Assembly: GCA_938042245.1 (NCBI GenBank)
Contig: CALIRO010000040.1
Location: 62,001-126,000 of the forward strand
Direction: 5' to 3'
DNA length: 64,000 bases
Source: an uncultured Thermoguttaceae bacterium
GTDB lineage: Bacteria; Planctomycetota; Planctomycetia; Pirellulales; Thermoguttaceae
Shown: positions 8,828-17,265 of the stretch, one piece after another
How the letters are laid out: every line of letters starts with the position of its first letter
Position numbering within the stretch: the stretch's first letter is position 1
Program-made: the position numbers and the translations under genes
Notes under the pieces: generated by a model
Seen by the model: the letters and a program-made list of their open reading frames with translations, nothing else
Told to the model about the DNA's origin: nothing
Database searches by the model: none

Positions 8828-9889
8828 GTGAATCGGCCAAATGTAGATACCGCCTTCAATTATATGTTTCTTTACGATACCGGAACAGCCACGCCCGGAT
8901 TCACCCATTGGGGTACGGTTACTTCGTGGGCTTTTTACAACGATAACGGCGCAGCCCAAGGCGGTCGGCAGGTGGAGCCGGTGATTCTGAAAAAGGTCGG
9001 CACAGACTCTTGGCTGATTACTGGCGTGGGCCAGCCAATCACCACCCCCGCTACGATGAGCGGCGTGCAGAGTTTTCCGTTTATCCTGGCTTCGGGCAGT
9101 TCGGTGGTAGGACCTGGATATACATTTGCCCATAGAGATTTAAATAACGCCGGCAGTATCGAATTCGAATTCATTGGCTCAGGCACCCACCGCTATTTGG
9201 GCCGGGGCACGAACCCGGACATTGTCGGTGATCTGCTTACCGGTTTTTCTTCGGCGGGCCGAATCTATTCCATCCAATTTGCCACCCAAAACCAACCCAT
9301 GGTCCAGATCGGAAACCCGCTGATCGATCGGGCAAGCGAGGATACCGCCGTCGGCAGCCTGTTCATCCATACCCAGGAGTTTCCCTGCTGGGCGCCGGTG
9401 GTCGAATGGGCCTTTTATGACAATGACAACTTCACGCCGGACCGGCAGATTACGCCGCTCATTCTGGAAAAGGTGGGCAATACCTATATCATCCGAGGCA
9501 TCGGCCAAACCCGAACCACTACCGAACGCGGGGAACAACATTATCTGTTTGAGGTGGTTGCCGGGAGCAATCTGATTGGGCCGGGGTATTACTTTGGCTG
9601 GTACAGCGGCGGATGGGCCAACGGGCAGCCGACCGGCGCCAATGCAGGAGTGATTGACTTCAATACACTTCCAAGCGGTCCGTTAGGTATCCTTTGGTTC
9701 AGTAGTCCGGGCGCCTTCGGCCTAGGGAGCCAACTGACGGCTACCGGCGGGCTGGGTGTAGGCAGTTTCCATGCCCGGATGTATTCGGTGGAGGTAACGT
9801 TGGCGGTTCCGGAACCGGCCAGCGGCGTCCTACTAGGGCTAGCGCTGATAGGCCTTGTGTTTATTCCCCGCTGGCGCCGCTGTGGGTGA
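8828..9889 (+). CDS. PEP-CTERM sorting-domain protein with two internal repeats (body downstream of in-frame TAG)
   Basis: C-terminal VPEPASGVLLGLALIGLVFIPRWRRCG; ORF opens at a GTG only because of the upstream stop. Confidence 0.75.
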   Translation: MNRPNVDTAFNYMFLYDTGTATPGFTHWGTVTSWAFYNDNGAAQGGRQVEPVILKKVGTDSWLITGVGQPITTPATMSGVQSFPFILASGSSVVGPGYTFAHRDLNNAGSIEFEFIGSGTHRYLGRGTNPDIVGDLLTGFSSAGRIYSIQFATQNQPMVQIGNPLIDRASEDTAVGSLFIHTQEFPCWAPVVEWAFYDNDNFTPDRQITPLILEKVGNTYIIRGIGQTRTTTERGEQHYLFEVVAGSNLIGPGYYFGWYSGGWANGQPTGANAGVIDFNTLPSGPLGILWFSSPGAFGLGSQLTATGGLGVGSFHARMYSVEVTLAVPEPASGVLLGLALIGLVFIPRWRRCG

Positions 9890-11118
9890 ACATTAATCCA
9901 TCAAGGAAGCCCCGTTTGGAAACGAGGACGCCCATGGGGAAAATCTCTCTGTTTCGGCCCTCTGAGCGGTTGAACCAATCCGCTGTGCTCCGCCCTGACG
10001 AGGTGCGCAAGATGAAGTTTCGTACTCCGGGCCGCTCTTACCAATCCGCTGTTTGCCGGTTTAAGCAATTCCCTGGGTCTTCTCGCCCGGGGGTGAAAAT
10101 CAGCCGCCCGGTCCGGAACCGGGGTGGCCGGTTTGACCAAGCCGCTATTTGTCTTCGCCTCGGTTTTACGTTGGTGGAACTTTTGGTGGTCATTGCCATT
10201 ATTGGGATTTTGATCGCGCTACTTTTGCCGGCGGTGCAAGCGGCCCGGGAGGCGGCCCGACGGATGCAGTGCTCGAATAACCTCAAACAGATCGGTCTGG
10301 CCCTGCATAATTATCATAACGCCATGCGGGCGCTGCCGTTCGGCTGCGCCAATTGGGATGGCGTGGTGGTCGATCCGGTTACCGGCCGACGCTCCTACGG
10401 CGGCACCTGGGCTGCCATGATTCTGCCGTATATCGAGCAACAAGCCCTCTACAACCAGTTTGATTTCCGGATCCACATGAAGGATCAAAAACCGGAGGCT
10501 CTCACGGCCGTGGTGGCCACCTTCATCTGCCCCAGCGATCCGGCCTCGTCGAATCCGATTTTCACCCTGCCGGCCTCAAGCTGCCAGGCGGGCACGAGCA
10601 ACCCGACCGCCTCGCTGGGTCTTTGGTATCCCGGCTCCATCGGGCCGACGTTTATGGATTATGGGCCGTTCTGCCCCTTGGCCAAAAGACCATGGACCTG
10701 CACCGACCCGGATAGTTATTGCAGCCAGGGGTGTAATTTCGGTTCTAGCGGGCCGCCGGGCAATTCGGTGGGCATGTTCGGCCGATGGGCGCGGAGCTTC
10801 CGGTTTGAAGATTGCACCGACGGCCTAAGCAATACCTTCATGAACGGCGAAACCCTGCCGAAACATTGCTGCTGGATGCGGGCCTACAATTCCAACTTTC
10901 CGGTAACCGGCACGAGCATCCCGCTTAATACGAAAGAAGCCAAAGAGGACGGTTCGGAATGGTACCGGACCTGTGGGTTTAAGAGCCAACATCCGGGCGG
11001 AGCGAACTTCCTGATGGCCGACGGCAGCGTCCATTTCGTCTCGGAAGCCATCGACTACAAACTCTATAACGAACTGGGCACCCGGGCCGGGGGCGAACCG
11101 GTCCGCCTGCCGCAGTAA
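9886..11118 (+). CDS. DUF1559 family prepilin-like protein (true start may be ATG 10012)
   Basis: GFTLVELLVVIAIIGILIALLLPAVQAAREAARRMQCSNNLKQIGLALHNYHN; C-terminal FKSQHPGGANFLMADGSVHFVSEAIDY. Confidence 0.92.
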   Translation: MNINPSRKPRLETRTPMGKISLFRPSERLNQSAVLRPDEVRKMKFRTPGRSYQSAVCRFKQFPGSSRPGVKISRPVRNRGGRFDQAAICLRLGFTLVELLVVIAIIGILIALLLPAVQAAREAARRMQCSNNLKQIGLALHNYHNAMRALPFGCANWDGVVVDPVTGRRSYGGTWAAMILPYIEQQALYNQFDFRIHMKDQKPEALTAVVATFICPSDPASSNPIFTLPASSCQAGTSNPTASLGLWYPGSIGPTFMDYGPFCPLAKRPWTCTDPDSYCSQGCNFGSSGPPGNSVGMFGRWARSFRFEDCTDGLSNTFMNGETLPKHCCWMRAYNSNFPVTGTSIPLNTKEAKEDGSEWYRTCGFKSQHPGGANFLMADGSVHFVSEAIDYKLYNELGTRAGGEPVRLPQ

Positions 11119-11329
11119 CCGCCCCAGCATCGATGGACCCGCCCAGGCAGAATCGGAACCATCCGAGCCGGATGGTGGACTTTTTTATCCCTATCTTGGG
11201 AGCTACCATCCTTTAGCCCTTGCTATTACTTCCCGCCCTGTACAATTTGAAGTGTATTCTTAGTGTCTAGATAGCCACCGGCTGCCAGCCTTTGCCATCC
11301 TGGCGTACCCAGTAGGCTGCTGCCAGAAT

Positions 11330-11790
11330 CGGTCATCCCAGCGCAAGCCCCCAATCCAGGTGCCTCTGCCCGCCGGGAGAGAGGCTTCCAGTTAATCCCC
11401 CTCTCCCCTCCGGGGGAGAAGGTTAGGGGGTGGAGGGTAGGTTCTGTGTAGCTTCATGTTCTTGGTGTTCTTCGTGCGAGGCAATCCAATCCATGGACTG
11501 CTGCTTGCACGAGGATGACCAGATGAACGCCTCCAGGGGATGCAAAGAATGCCCCGTAGATGGAGCAGCGTCTGTCAGACGGTAGGGATTTCGCTCAACT
11601 GGCAGTAAACTCCATCTAACAGTCTAAGTTCCCCCACGGCGAACCGAATACGGACGGGACGCCCGCCATCCCCCCGTGGCTGGATTCCTCTGCTTCCACA
11701 GGAAGACAATAACCGGGCAGGATGTCTGTGTTGCCAAGGTGGCCTCTCAACCGTCGGCACCTCTCAGGTCAGCCGACCTATCCCACCAGG
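11330..11790. repeat. Degenerate intergenic repeat cluster (families A, B, C)
   Basis: CCCCCTCTCCCCTCCGGGGGAGAAGG… followed by TAGGTTCTGTGTAGCTTCATGTTC, parallel to 8343-8442; TTCCTcTG-CTTC-CAcAGGAA at 11685-11704. Confidence 0.65.
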
Positions 11791-11999
11791 GAAGAGGTAC
11801 ATACTCCCCCGACTGTCCGGAAGAAAGTTAGGATGGAAGGGGAACTGGATGAAGGGATTTTGCGGTGCTCCGCTTGATGCGACGGGGTGGTTCCAAACAG
11901 CAGAGTCAGTCCGGCGTTGGACAAAGGTGTTTCGTTTAACCGTGGGGGGTATTCCCTCCTGCCGCCCATCGAGCAACAGCAGCCTGCGATGCCGCCGCG

Positions 12000-12103
12000 A
12001 AAGCGTTTAGAACTACCAGGATTGTTCTATTCTTGGGGTTTCTTGCCGAACTTTCGGAGCAAGTCGGCTGCTAAAGCGTTTAGAACTACCAGGGCTGTTC
12101 CAT
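12000..12103. repeat. 31-bp direct repeat (28/31 identical), copies 12000-12030 and 12073-12103
   Basis: AAAGCGTTTAGAACTACCAGGATTGTTCTAT versus AAAGCGTTTAGAACTACCAGGGCTGTTCCAT. Confidence 0.9.
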
Positions 12104-12676
12104 CATGCCGACGATCTGCTGGGCCACCCGCTGGAGGGCCTTTTGATAGGCAGTGGCGGTGGATTGGCCGTATTCGGGGAAAAGCTCGGCGGTTTCGGTA
12201 ATCGTCTCGGAGCCAGACGGCAGCGGAATGGGGCCGGTCTCCCGAAGCAAATTGCCGCGGTTATCCATCCAAGCTACCTGGACCACCAGGCGTACTGCAG
12301 TTTGCCGGGGGCCGCCCACCCTACTGGGAATCACGGTGCTTCGGCCTTCTTCGATAATCCGGCCGGTCAGGATGCTGTCGGCCGGCGGACGACCGACCAC
12401 TTTGTACGGTGTGCGCAGCTCGATTTCTTTAATGACCGCTTCCGTCAGTTGTTCGCCTAGATGGCGACGGAAGCTATCGGAATCGAATATCGGCACATAA
12501 ATGGTTCGAATTTCTGGATGGTACAAAGTAGCATTCCCAACCCGATACCCGGCACAACCGGCGCAGAAGCCGCCGATGGCTGCCATCCACCCGTACAAGC
12601 AGACGGTGGAGATCGTAGGGTGCTGGGTGTTTTGCCCTGGCCGACTGGAACTGCCCGTTGAGAAGCAACTGCCCAT
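12086..12676 (-). CDS. lptE: LptE-like LPS assembly lipoprotein
   Basis: CAGYRVGNATLYHPEIRTIYVPIFDSDSFRRHLGEQLTEAVIKEIELRTPYKVV; typical of planctomycete LptE-family proteins. Confidence 0.75.
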   Translation of the reverse strand: MGSCFSTGSSSRPGQNTQHPTISTVCLYGWMAAIGGFCAGCAGYRVGNATLYHPEIRTIYVPIFDSDSFRRHLGEQLTEAVIKEIELRTPYKVVGRPPADSILTGRIIEEGRSTVIPSRVGGPRQTAVRLVVQVAWMDNRGNLLRETGPIPLPSGSETITETAELFPEYGQSTATAYQKALQRVAQQIVGMMEQPW

Positions 12677-12679
12677 GGG

Positions 12680-13987
12680 TTATCTGCCTTTTGGGAAGAT
12701 CCGATCCAGCCAACTGAAGTAATCGGGCGGCCGATCCGGTTTATCCTGGATTTGGGCGAGGCGCTGTTGGGCCAGCGGAACGTACTTGGTGCGGGCAAAT
12801 TGGGGGTTCTCGATTAAACTCCGATAGTACATCCGCGCAGCGCCGTAGAGGCGTTTTTTCTCGTAGAACTGAGCCAAGGCCCACTCTCGTTCCGCCAGTT
12901 GCTCGACCATGCGGTTTTTCTCTTCCAGCAGACGTTGGCGTTCTTGTGGAGGGGCTTTGGGGAAAAGGCGCAACGTGGCGTCGGCCAATTCTGCTGCCTC
13001 CTTAAGCGGGGTGCCGTCATACAGCGGCCCTTGATACAGGAGTTGTTTGGCCTTCATGCCCAACTGATGCGCTTGGTATTGATGTTCGCTCTGCGGATAT
13101 TCTTTGCGCAGAAGGTCATACTGATAGGCGGCGTCTTCGTATCGGCCTTTCAGAAAGTAGGCATTGCCAGCGGCCATCAGGGCATCGTCGGCCAACGGAC
13201 CGGTCGGATCATGCAGACGCACCGTCTCATACGCTTTCAGGGCATAGCCCCAGGTGTCGAAGACCGGCTGGGTCCGATCGATCAGATTCGGCACAATCGG
13301 CCAACGGGGATGCGCCTGGGCCATCTGCTCCCAATAGCGTCCGATAGCAAACTGCCGACGTACCGCCCGCTCCAAATACCGAGAGTTTTCGTATTTTTTC
13401 AGCAATTGCTCAAACACATCGTAGGCGGCGGAGTACTTCTCTGCGAAGAAGAGGCTTTCGGCCCGATAGAACAGGGCGTCTTCTTCCAGCGGGGAATCGG
13501 GCCAGCGGAAGGCCGCCAACCGAAATTTCTCTGCCGCCTCCGCATATTTGCCTTGTCGATACAGTTCGGTACCCTCGGCAAATAATTGACGGGCCAGCTT
13601 TTCGTCCGGACCGAGACCAACCGCTTCTTTCGCCTTGCCGTAGAGCTTCTCCGGCGCCAAGGCCGACAGATCCCACCACCTGCTCTTTTTGCCTTCCGCT
13701 TCTTCTTTCTGGAGGGCCTCGTCGAGATTTTCGCCGATGGGAGTGGTAGAAGGATAAACCGGCTGCTTGGAATCGGAGCCCAGATCGGGTTTGCCAGAAG
13801 CCTGTTGCGCGGAGGAAAATTTCTGCTGGCCTGTCAGTTTTTCCCACAACCAGCCCCCATCGTCCCCCCGGATCCGGAAATAAGGATTGTTTCTCACATG
13901 GTCCGGCAGGCCCGGCACTTGGCAAGCACCGGCGCCTAGCCCCAGCAGAACAATCCCTACTGTCCAGCTCCATCCATGGCTTGGCAT
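12680..13987 (-). CDS. BamD-like outer-membrane assembly lipoprotein with TPR-type repeats
   Basis: Lipoprotein-like leader (LLGLGAGACQ); GTELYRQGKYAEAAEKFRLAAFRWPDSPLEEDALFYRAESLFFAEKYSAAYDVFEQLLKKYENSRYLERAVRR. Confidence 0.8.
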   Translation of the reverse strand: MPSHGWSWTVGIVLLGLGAGACQVPGLPDHVRNNPYFRIRGDDGGWLWEKLTGQQKFSSAQQASGKPDLGSDSKQPVYPSTTPIGENLDEALQKEEAEGKKSRWWDLSALAPEKLYGKAKEAVGLGPDEKLARQLFAEGTELYRQGKYAEAAEKFRLAAFRWPDSPLEEDALFYRAESLFFAEKYSAAYDVFEQLLKKYENSRYLERAVRRQFAIGRYWEQMAQAHPRWPIVPNLIDRTQPVFDTWGYALKAYETVRLHDPTGPLADDALMAAGNAYFLKGRYEDAAYQYDLLRKEYPQSEHQYQAHQLGMKAKQLLYQGPLYDGTPLKEAAELADATLRLFPKAPPQERQRLLEEKNRMVEQLAEREWALAQFYEKKRLYGAARMYYRSLIENPQFARTKYVPLAQQRLAQIQDKPDRPPDYFSWLDRIFPKGR

Positions 13988-14024
13988 TCAGCACGTCCTT
14001 GTGCGAGGGATCATAGCTTAGCTA

Positions 14025-14124
14025 TATCCAGCCTGAGTGTCTCTTAGTCTGTCCAGCCTGACTGTAGCTTACTCTGTCCGGACGGACGGGAGGTTAGGCT
14101 GTCCAGACTGAGTAATCGCTCTCT
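14025..14124. repeat. Four tandem 25-bp repeats
   Basis: Units 14025-14049, 14050-14074, 14075-14099, 14100-14124, beginning TATCCAGCCTGA, TGTCCAGCCTGA, TGTCCGGACGGA, TGTCCAGACTGA. Confidence 0.85.
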
Positions 14125-14291
14125 GATAGCCGGCGATCCCATCGGGGCCGTCTTGACAGACGGCGTTGCATCATCCTCTGCCCAGGCGGTGTTACCGGTG
14201 GGAAGCCGTCCTATCTTCTCTCCGAGCAACAAACTCCTTTTCTCCGAAGGTCAAAAGAAACCCCCTGTGCTTTGCTTTATTTGGAGGGGGG

Positions 14292-15143
14292 TTAGGTTGG
14301 TGGTGGCCCAATCGGCCCGGTCGGTGCCGGCGGAAGGGGTTGGTCGAAGGTGGCTGCGGGGGTTTTCCGCCCAGGGCGTTCCTGCATCATCAGAGCCAGA
14401 TAGGCGTGCATTCGGGGCGGTCGGCCCAAGAGGTTGCAGATGACCTGATTGAGGAGATGTCGCAGTTGGCTTCGGTGGGCAGAGTCTAATTCCAGCCGAT
14501 CCGCAGCCGCATGTCCAGGCTCCGACAACACCGCCATACTGCGGAGCAATCCTTGATCGACCGTCAGGCTGGGCGGGGGAAGCGGTTGAGCAGTTCGGCA
14601 CGGTTGGCACACCACACCTCCTTGCAAAGGATTAAACCCCAGGTGCCGGTCTCCTTGGATCGGTTGCCCGCAGACGACACAGGTTTCCAACGAGGGAAGA
14701 TGTCCCAACAGCCGAAGCGCTGCTAACTCCCATCGAAACACCCATCGCCAGACCGGTTGGCCGAGGCTGAGGCTCTCCAGGGCCGAGTTGGCCAGATCGA
14801 AAAGCTCCGGCAGCGGGTCATACCGCGCGGTTAAATCCCGCAGAAGTTCCACCACATAATAGCCCGCATATAGGGGGGCTAAATCCCTCCCCGGACAACG
14901 AAACCGACGCAGGAGTTTCGCCTCGGTTATCAAGTCCAGGGCTTCGCTGGATTTGCGCAGAAAGACTATGCGACAGAGGCTCATCAGGTCAAGAGCAGAG
15001 TCGAAGGGATTTTTCAGTCTTTTGGCTCCCTTCGCTAAAGCCTCTATTTTGCCAAACTCCCTAGTAAACAGGGTAACTACCAAACTGCTTTCACTGAAAT
15101 CCACACAGCGGAGCACCAGGGCGGTGGCATGTTCGGCCGACAC
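14292..15143 (-). CDS. recO: DNA repair protein RecO
   Basis: ATALVLRCVDFSESSLVVTLFTREFGKIEALAKGAKRLKNPF; CVVCGQPI…GVVCQPC zinc-binding motif. Confidence 0.9.
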   Translation of the reverse strand: MSAEHATALVLRCVDFSESSLVVTLFTREFGKIEALAKGAKRLKNPFDSALDLMSLCRIVFLRKSSEALDLITEAKLLRRFRCPGRDLAPLYAGYYVVELLRDLTARYDPLPELFDLANSALESLSLGQPVWRWVFRWELAALRLLGHLPSLETCVVCGQPIQGDRHLGFNPLQGGVVCQPCRTAQPLPPPSLTVDQGLLRSMAVLSEPGHAAADRLELDSAHRSQLRHLLNQVICNLLGRPPRMHAYLALMMQERPGRKTPAATFDQPLPPAPTGPIGPPPT

Positions 15144-15276
15144 TGCTAAACCTATTTAAAAAATAGCTATTCTGTGTATATTATTTATTTGTTGTATTTC
15201 GTGTATTCTTAATAAACAACACAAACATTCTATTTTTATTACTCAATGTAGATTATCTAAATTGTTTGACACAGAA

Positions 15277-16602
15277 TCATTCGTCCGGCCCGTTGATATC
15301 CCCAGGAAAACCACCCTGCTCGGATTTCTCTGGGCCGCAAATCCGCAGGTCTTCAACCCGAAGCCGTTCGATCCGCCGCCCGGTAGCCTCCAGCACCGTA
15401 ATTCGCAAATGCTTCCAACAGAGGGTTTCCCCAGCGACCGGCACATGACCTAGCTCGCTAAAAACAAACCCCCCAATGGTGTCATAGTCGGCATCCTCCG
15501 GCAGCCCAAGGCCCAGTGCTTCATTGAGCTCTTCAATATGCATTCGAGCCGACATCTCCACCACGCCAGGTGCAACCGGCTGGAAGTGCTCTTCGGTCTG
15601 CTCCCGGTCATATTCGTCCTGGATCTCGCCCACGATCTCCTCCAGCACATCTTCCAGGGTAACAATGCCAGCCACCCCACCGTATTCGTCCAACACCACC
15701 GCCATGTGGTTGCGGGTTCGCTGAAACTCTTCCAGGAGCACATCCACCGGTTTCGTTTCGGGAACGAAATAGGGTTTTCGCAGCAGTTCCGTCCAAGGCC
15801 GACGAGGCTGGTCGGCCGGTTTAGCCAATTCCGGTAAAAGGTCCTTGGCATGAAGGATGCCCACAATATCGTCCCGGTTCTTTTCATAGACCGGAATTCG
15901 GGTATGTTCCGAAGCGATGACCTGTTGGAGCATTTCCGGCCAAGAGAGGTTCACTGGGATGGAGACCATATCGGTCCGGGGGACCATGATCTGCGAGACC
16001 TGCACATCGCTCAGTCGGATAACGCTTTCGATCATCTCCCGGGCATCTTCTTCCAGGAGGCCTTCCCGATGGCCTTCGGAGACGATCGTGCGGATTTCCT
16101 GTTCAAAGGAATTTTCATCCGGCGGTTGTTCGGGTTGGCCTGCCAAACGGTGCAGCAGGGTATTGACGAAACGTTCTGCCCAAATGGCCGGAACCATTAG
16201 GCTAGCCAGCAGTTGCCAAACTCGCCATAAAAAATAGACCACCGCCGCGGCGGCCAATTCAGCCAAGGCCGACGGAATCCAAATCAGTGCCGCCCACAAG
16301 GCAACCGCCGCTACCAGACTCAGCACAATCCCCTGGGGACCTAAGCGAACCTGCTGTTCCGCCTCTACCAGCCAAACCCCCCCCAGCAACCCGAAAAACA
16401 CCACCGCCCCCAGCACCTGCCAGGCTTCCATCCCCAACCGCACTTCGTTATACCGGCGCAGAATCAGGCCCAGCAGATCGGGATCCTGGCGGCGTTGACA
16501 CAGTTCATCCAGTTGGCTCCGGGAAAACTGAGCCAAACATCGGGCACCAATCGCACTGAACGTCGTGAGCATCCAAGCTCCAATGACTAGCCACCACATC
16601 AC
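15277..16602 (-). CDS. Hemolysin/CorC family CNNM-CBS domain protein
   Basis: IMVPRTDMVSIPVNLSWPEMLQQVIASEHTRIPVYEKNRDDIVGILHAKDLLPE; HMAVVLDEYGGVAGIVTLEDVLEEIVGEI. Confidence 0.92.
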   Translation of the reverse strand: MMWWLVIGAWMLTTFSAIGARCLAQFSRSQLDELCQRRQDPDLLGLILRRYNEVRLGMEAWQVLGAVVFFGLLGGVWLVEAEQQVRLGPQGIVLSLVAAVALWAALIWIPSALAELAAAAVVYFLWRVWQLLASLMVPAIWAERFVNTLLHRLAGQPEQPPDENSFEQEIRTIVSEGHREGLLEEDAREMIESVIRLSDVQVSQIMVPRTDMVSIPVNLSWPEMLQQVIASEHTRIPVYEKNRDDIVGILHAKDLLPELAKPADQPRRPWTELLRKPYFVPETKPVDVLLEEFQRTRNHMAVVLDEYGGVAGIVTLEDVLEEIVGEIQDEYDREQTEEHFQPVAPGVVEMSARMHIEELNEALGLGLPEDADYDTIGGFVFSELGHVPVAGETLCWKHLRITVLEATGRRIERLRVEDLRICGPEKSEQGGFPGDINGPDE

Positions 16603-17174
16603 TATTTACCCTGACGGGTTCTCTGTCTGGAGGAATCCGAAGAGGTGGATCGGCCTAGGGGCCGAGCAGGCCGTGGGGGGCGATGTTCGGCAAGCGCCCG
16701 GCGGGAGGAAGGGTTAGAAGTCGGCGGGGACTTGGCCTGATCGGTAGGCAGCACCACTCCAAGCCGACGTAAACACAACGTCTCTTGCTGACGCATCCGT
16801 TGCCGCTGGGTAGGCGTACCGTCATCGAAACCCACTAAGTGCAATGCTCCATGGATGACATAAAGGAGCAGTTCCTCTTCCGGGCTCCAGCCATACTGAC
16901 CGGCCACGGCTGCCGCCCGCTCGGCACTGACGGCAATTTCGCCCTCCACTGTCCGGCCGTCTCGACCCATCGGAAAACTCAACACATCGGTCGGTTCGTC
17001 GTGCTGGAGGAATTGTCGGTTTAATTGCTGGATGGAGGCGTCGTCGATCAGAGCCACTGTGATGCGGCCCTGACGGCACCCAGCCGATTCCAGGGCCACT
17101 TGAACCGCCTCTTTAATTTTCCGTTTGGGAAGTCGAACATACGCCTGCTGATCCACCACCGCCACGGAAATCAC
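16602..17174 (-). CDS. ybeY: rRNA maturation RNase YbeY
   Basis: LNRQFLQHDEPTDVLSFPM; LLYVIHGALHLVGFDDGT (HGxLHLxGxDD-type motif); extra low-complexity C-tail. Confidence 0.9.
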   Translation of the reverse strand: MISVAVVDQQAYVRLPKRKIKEAVQVALESAGCRQGRITVALIDDASIQQLNRQFLQHDEPTDVLSFPMGRDGRTVEGEIAVSAERAAAVAGQYGWSPEEELLLYVIHGALHLVGFDDGTPTQRQRMRQQETLCLRRLGVVLPTDQAKSPPTSNPSSRRALAEHRPPRPARPLGRSTSSDSSRQRTRQGK

Positions 17175-17265
17175 GTTGCATGCTCCTCCTGACGGAGAGC
17201 TACCGGAGCTACTTGGTTTGACCTCAGTTCACGCAATCGACTTGACTTCGGTACAGCCAATCCGG

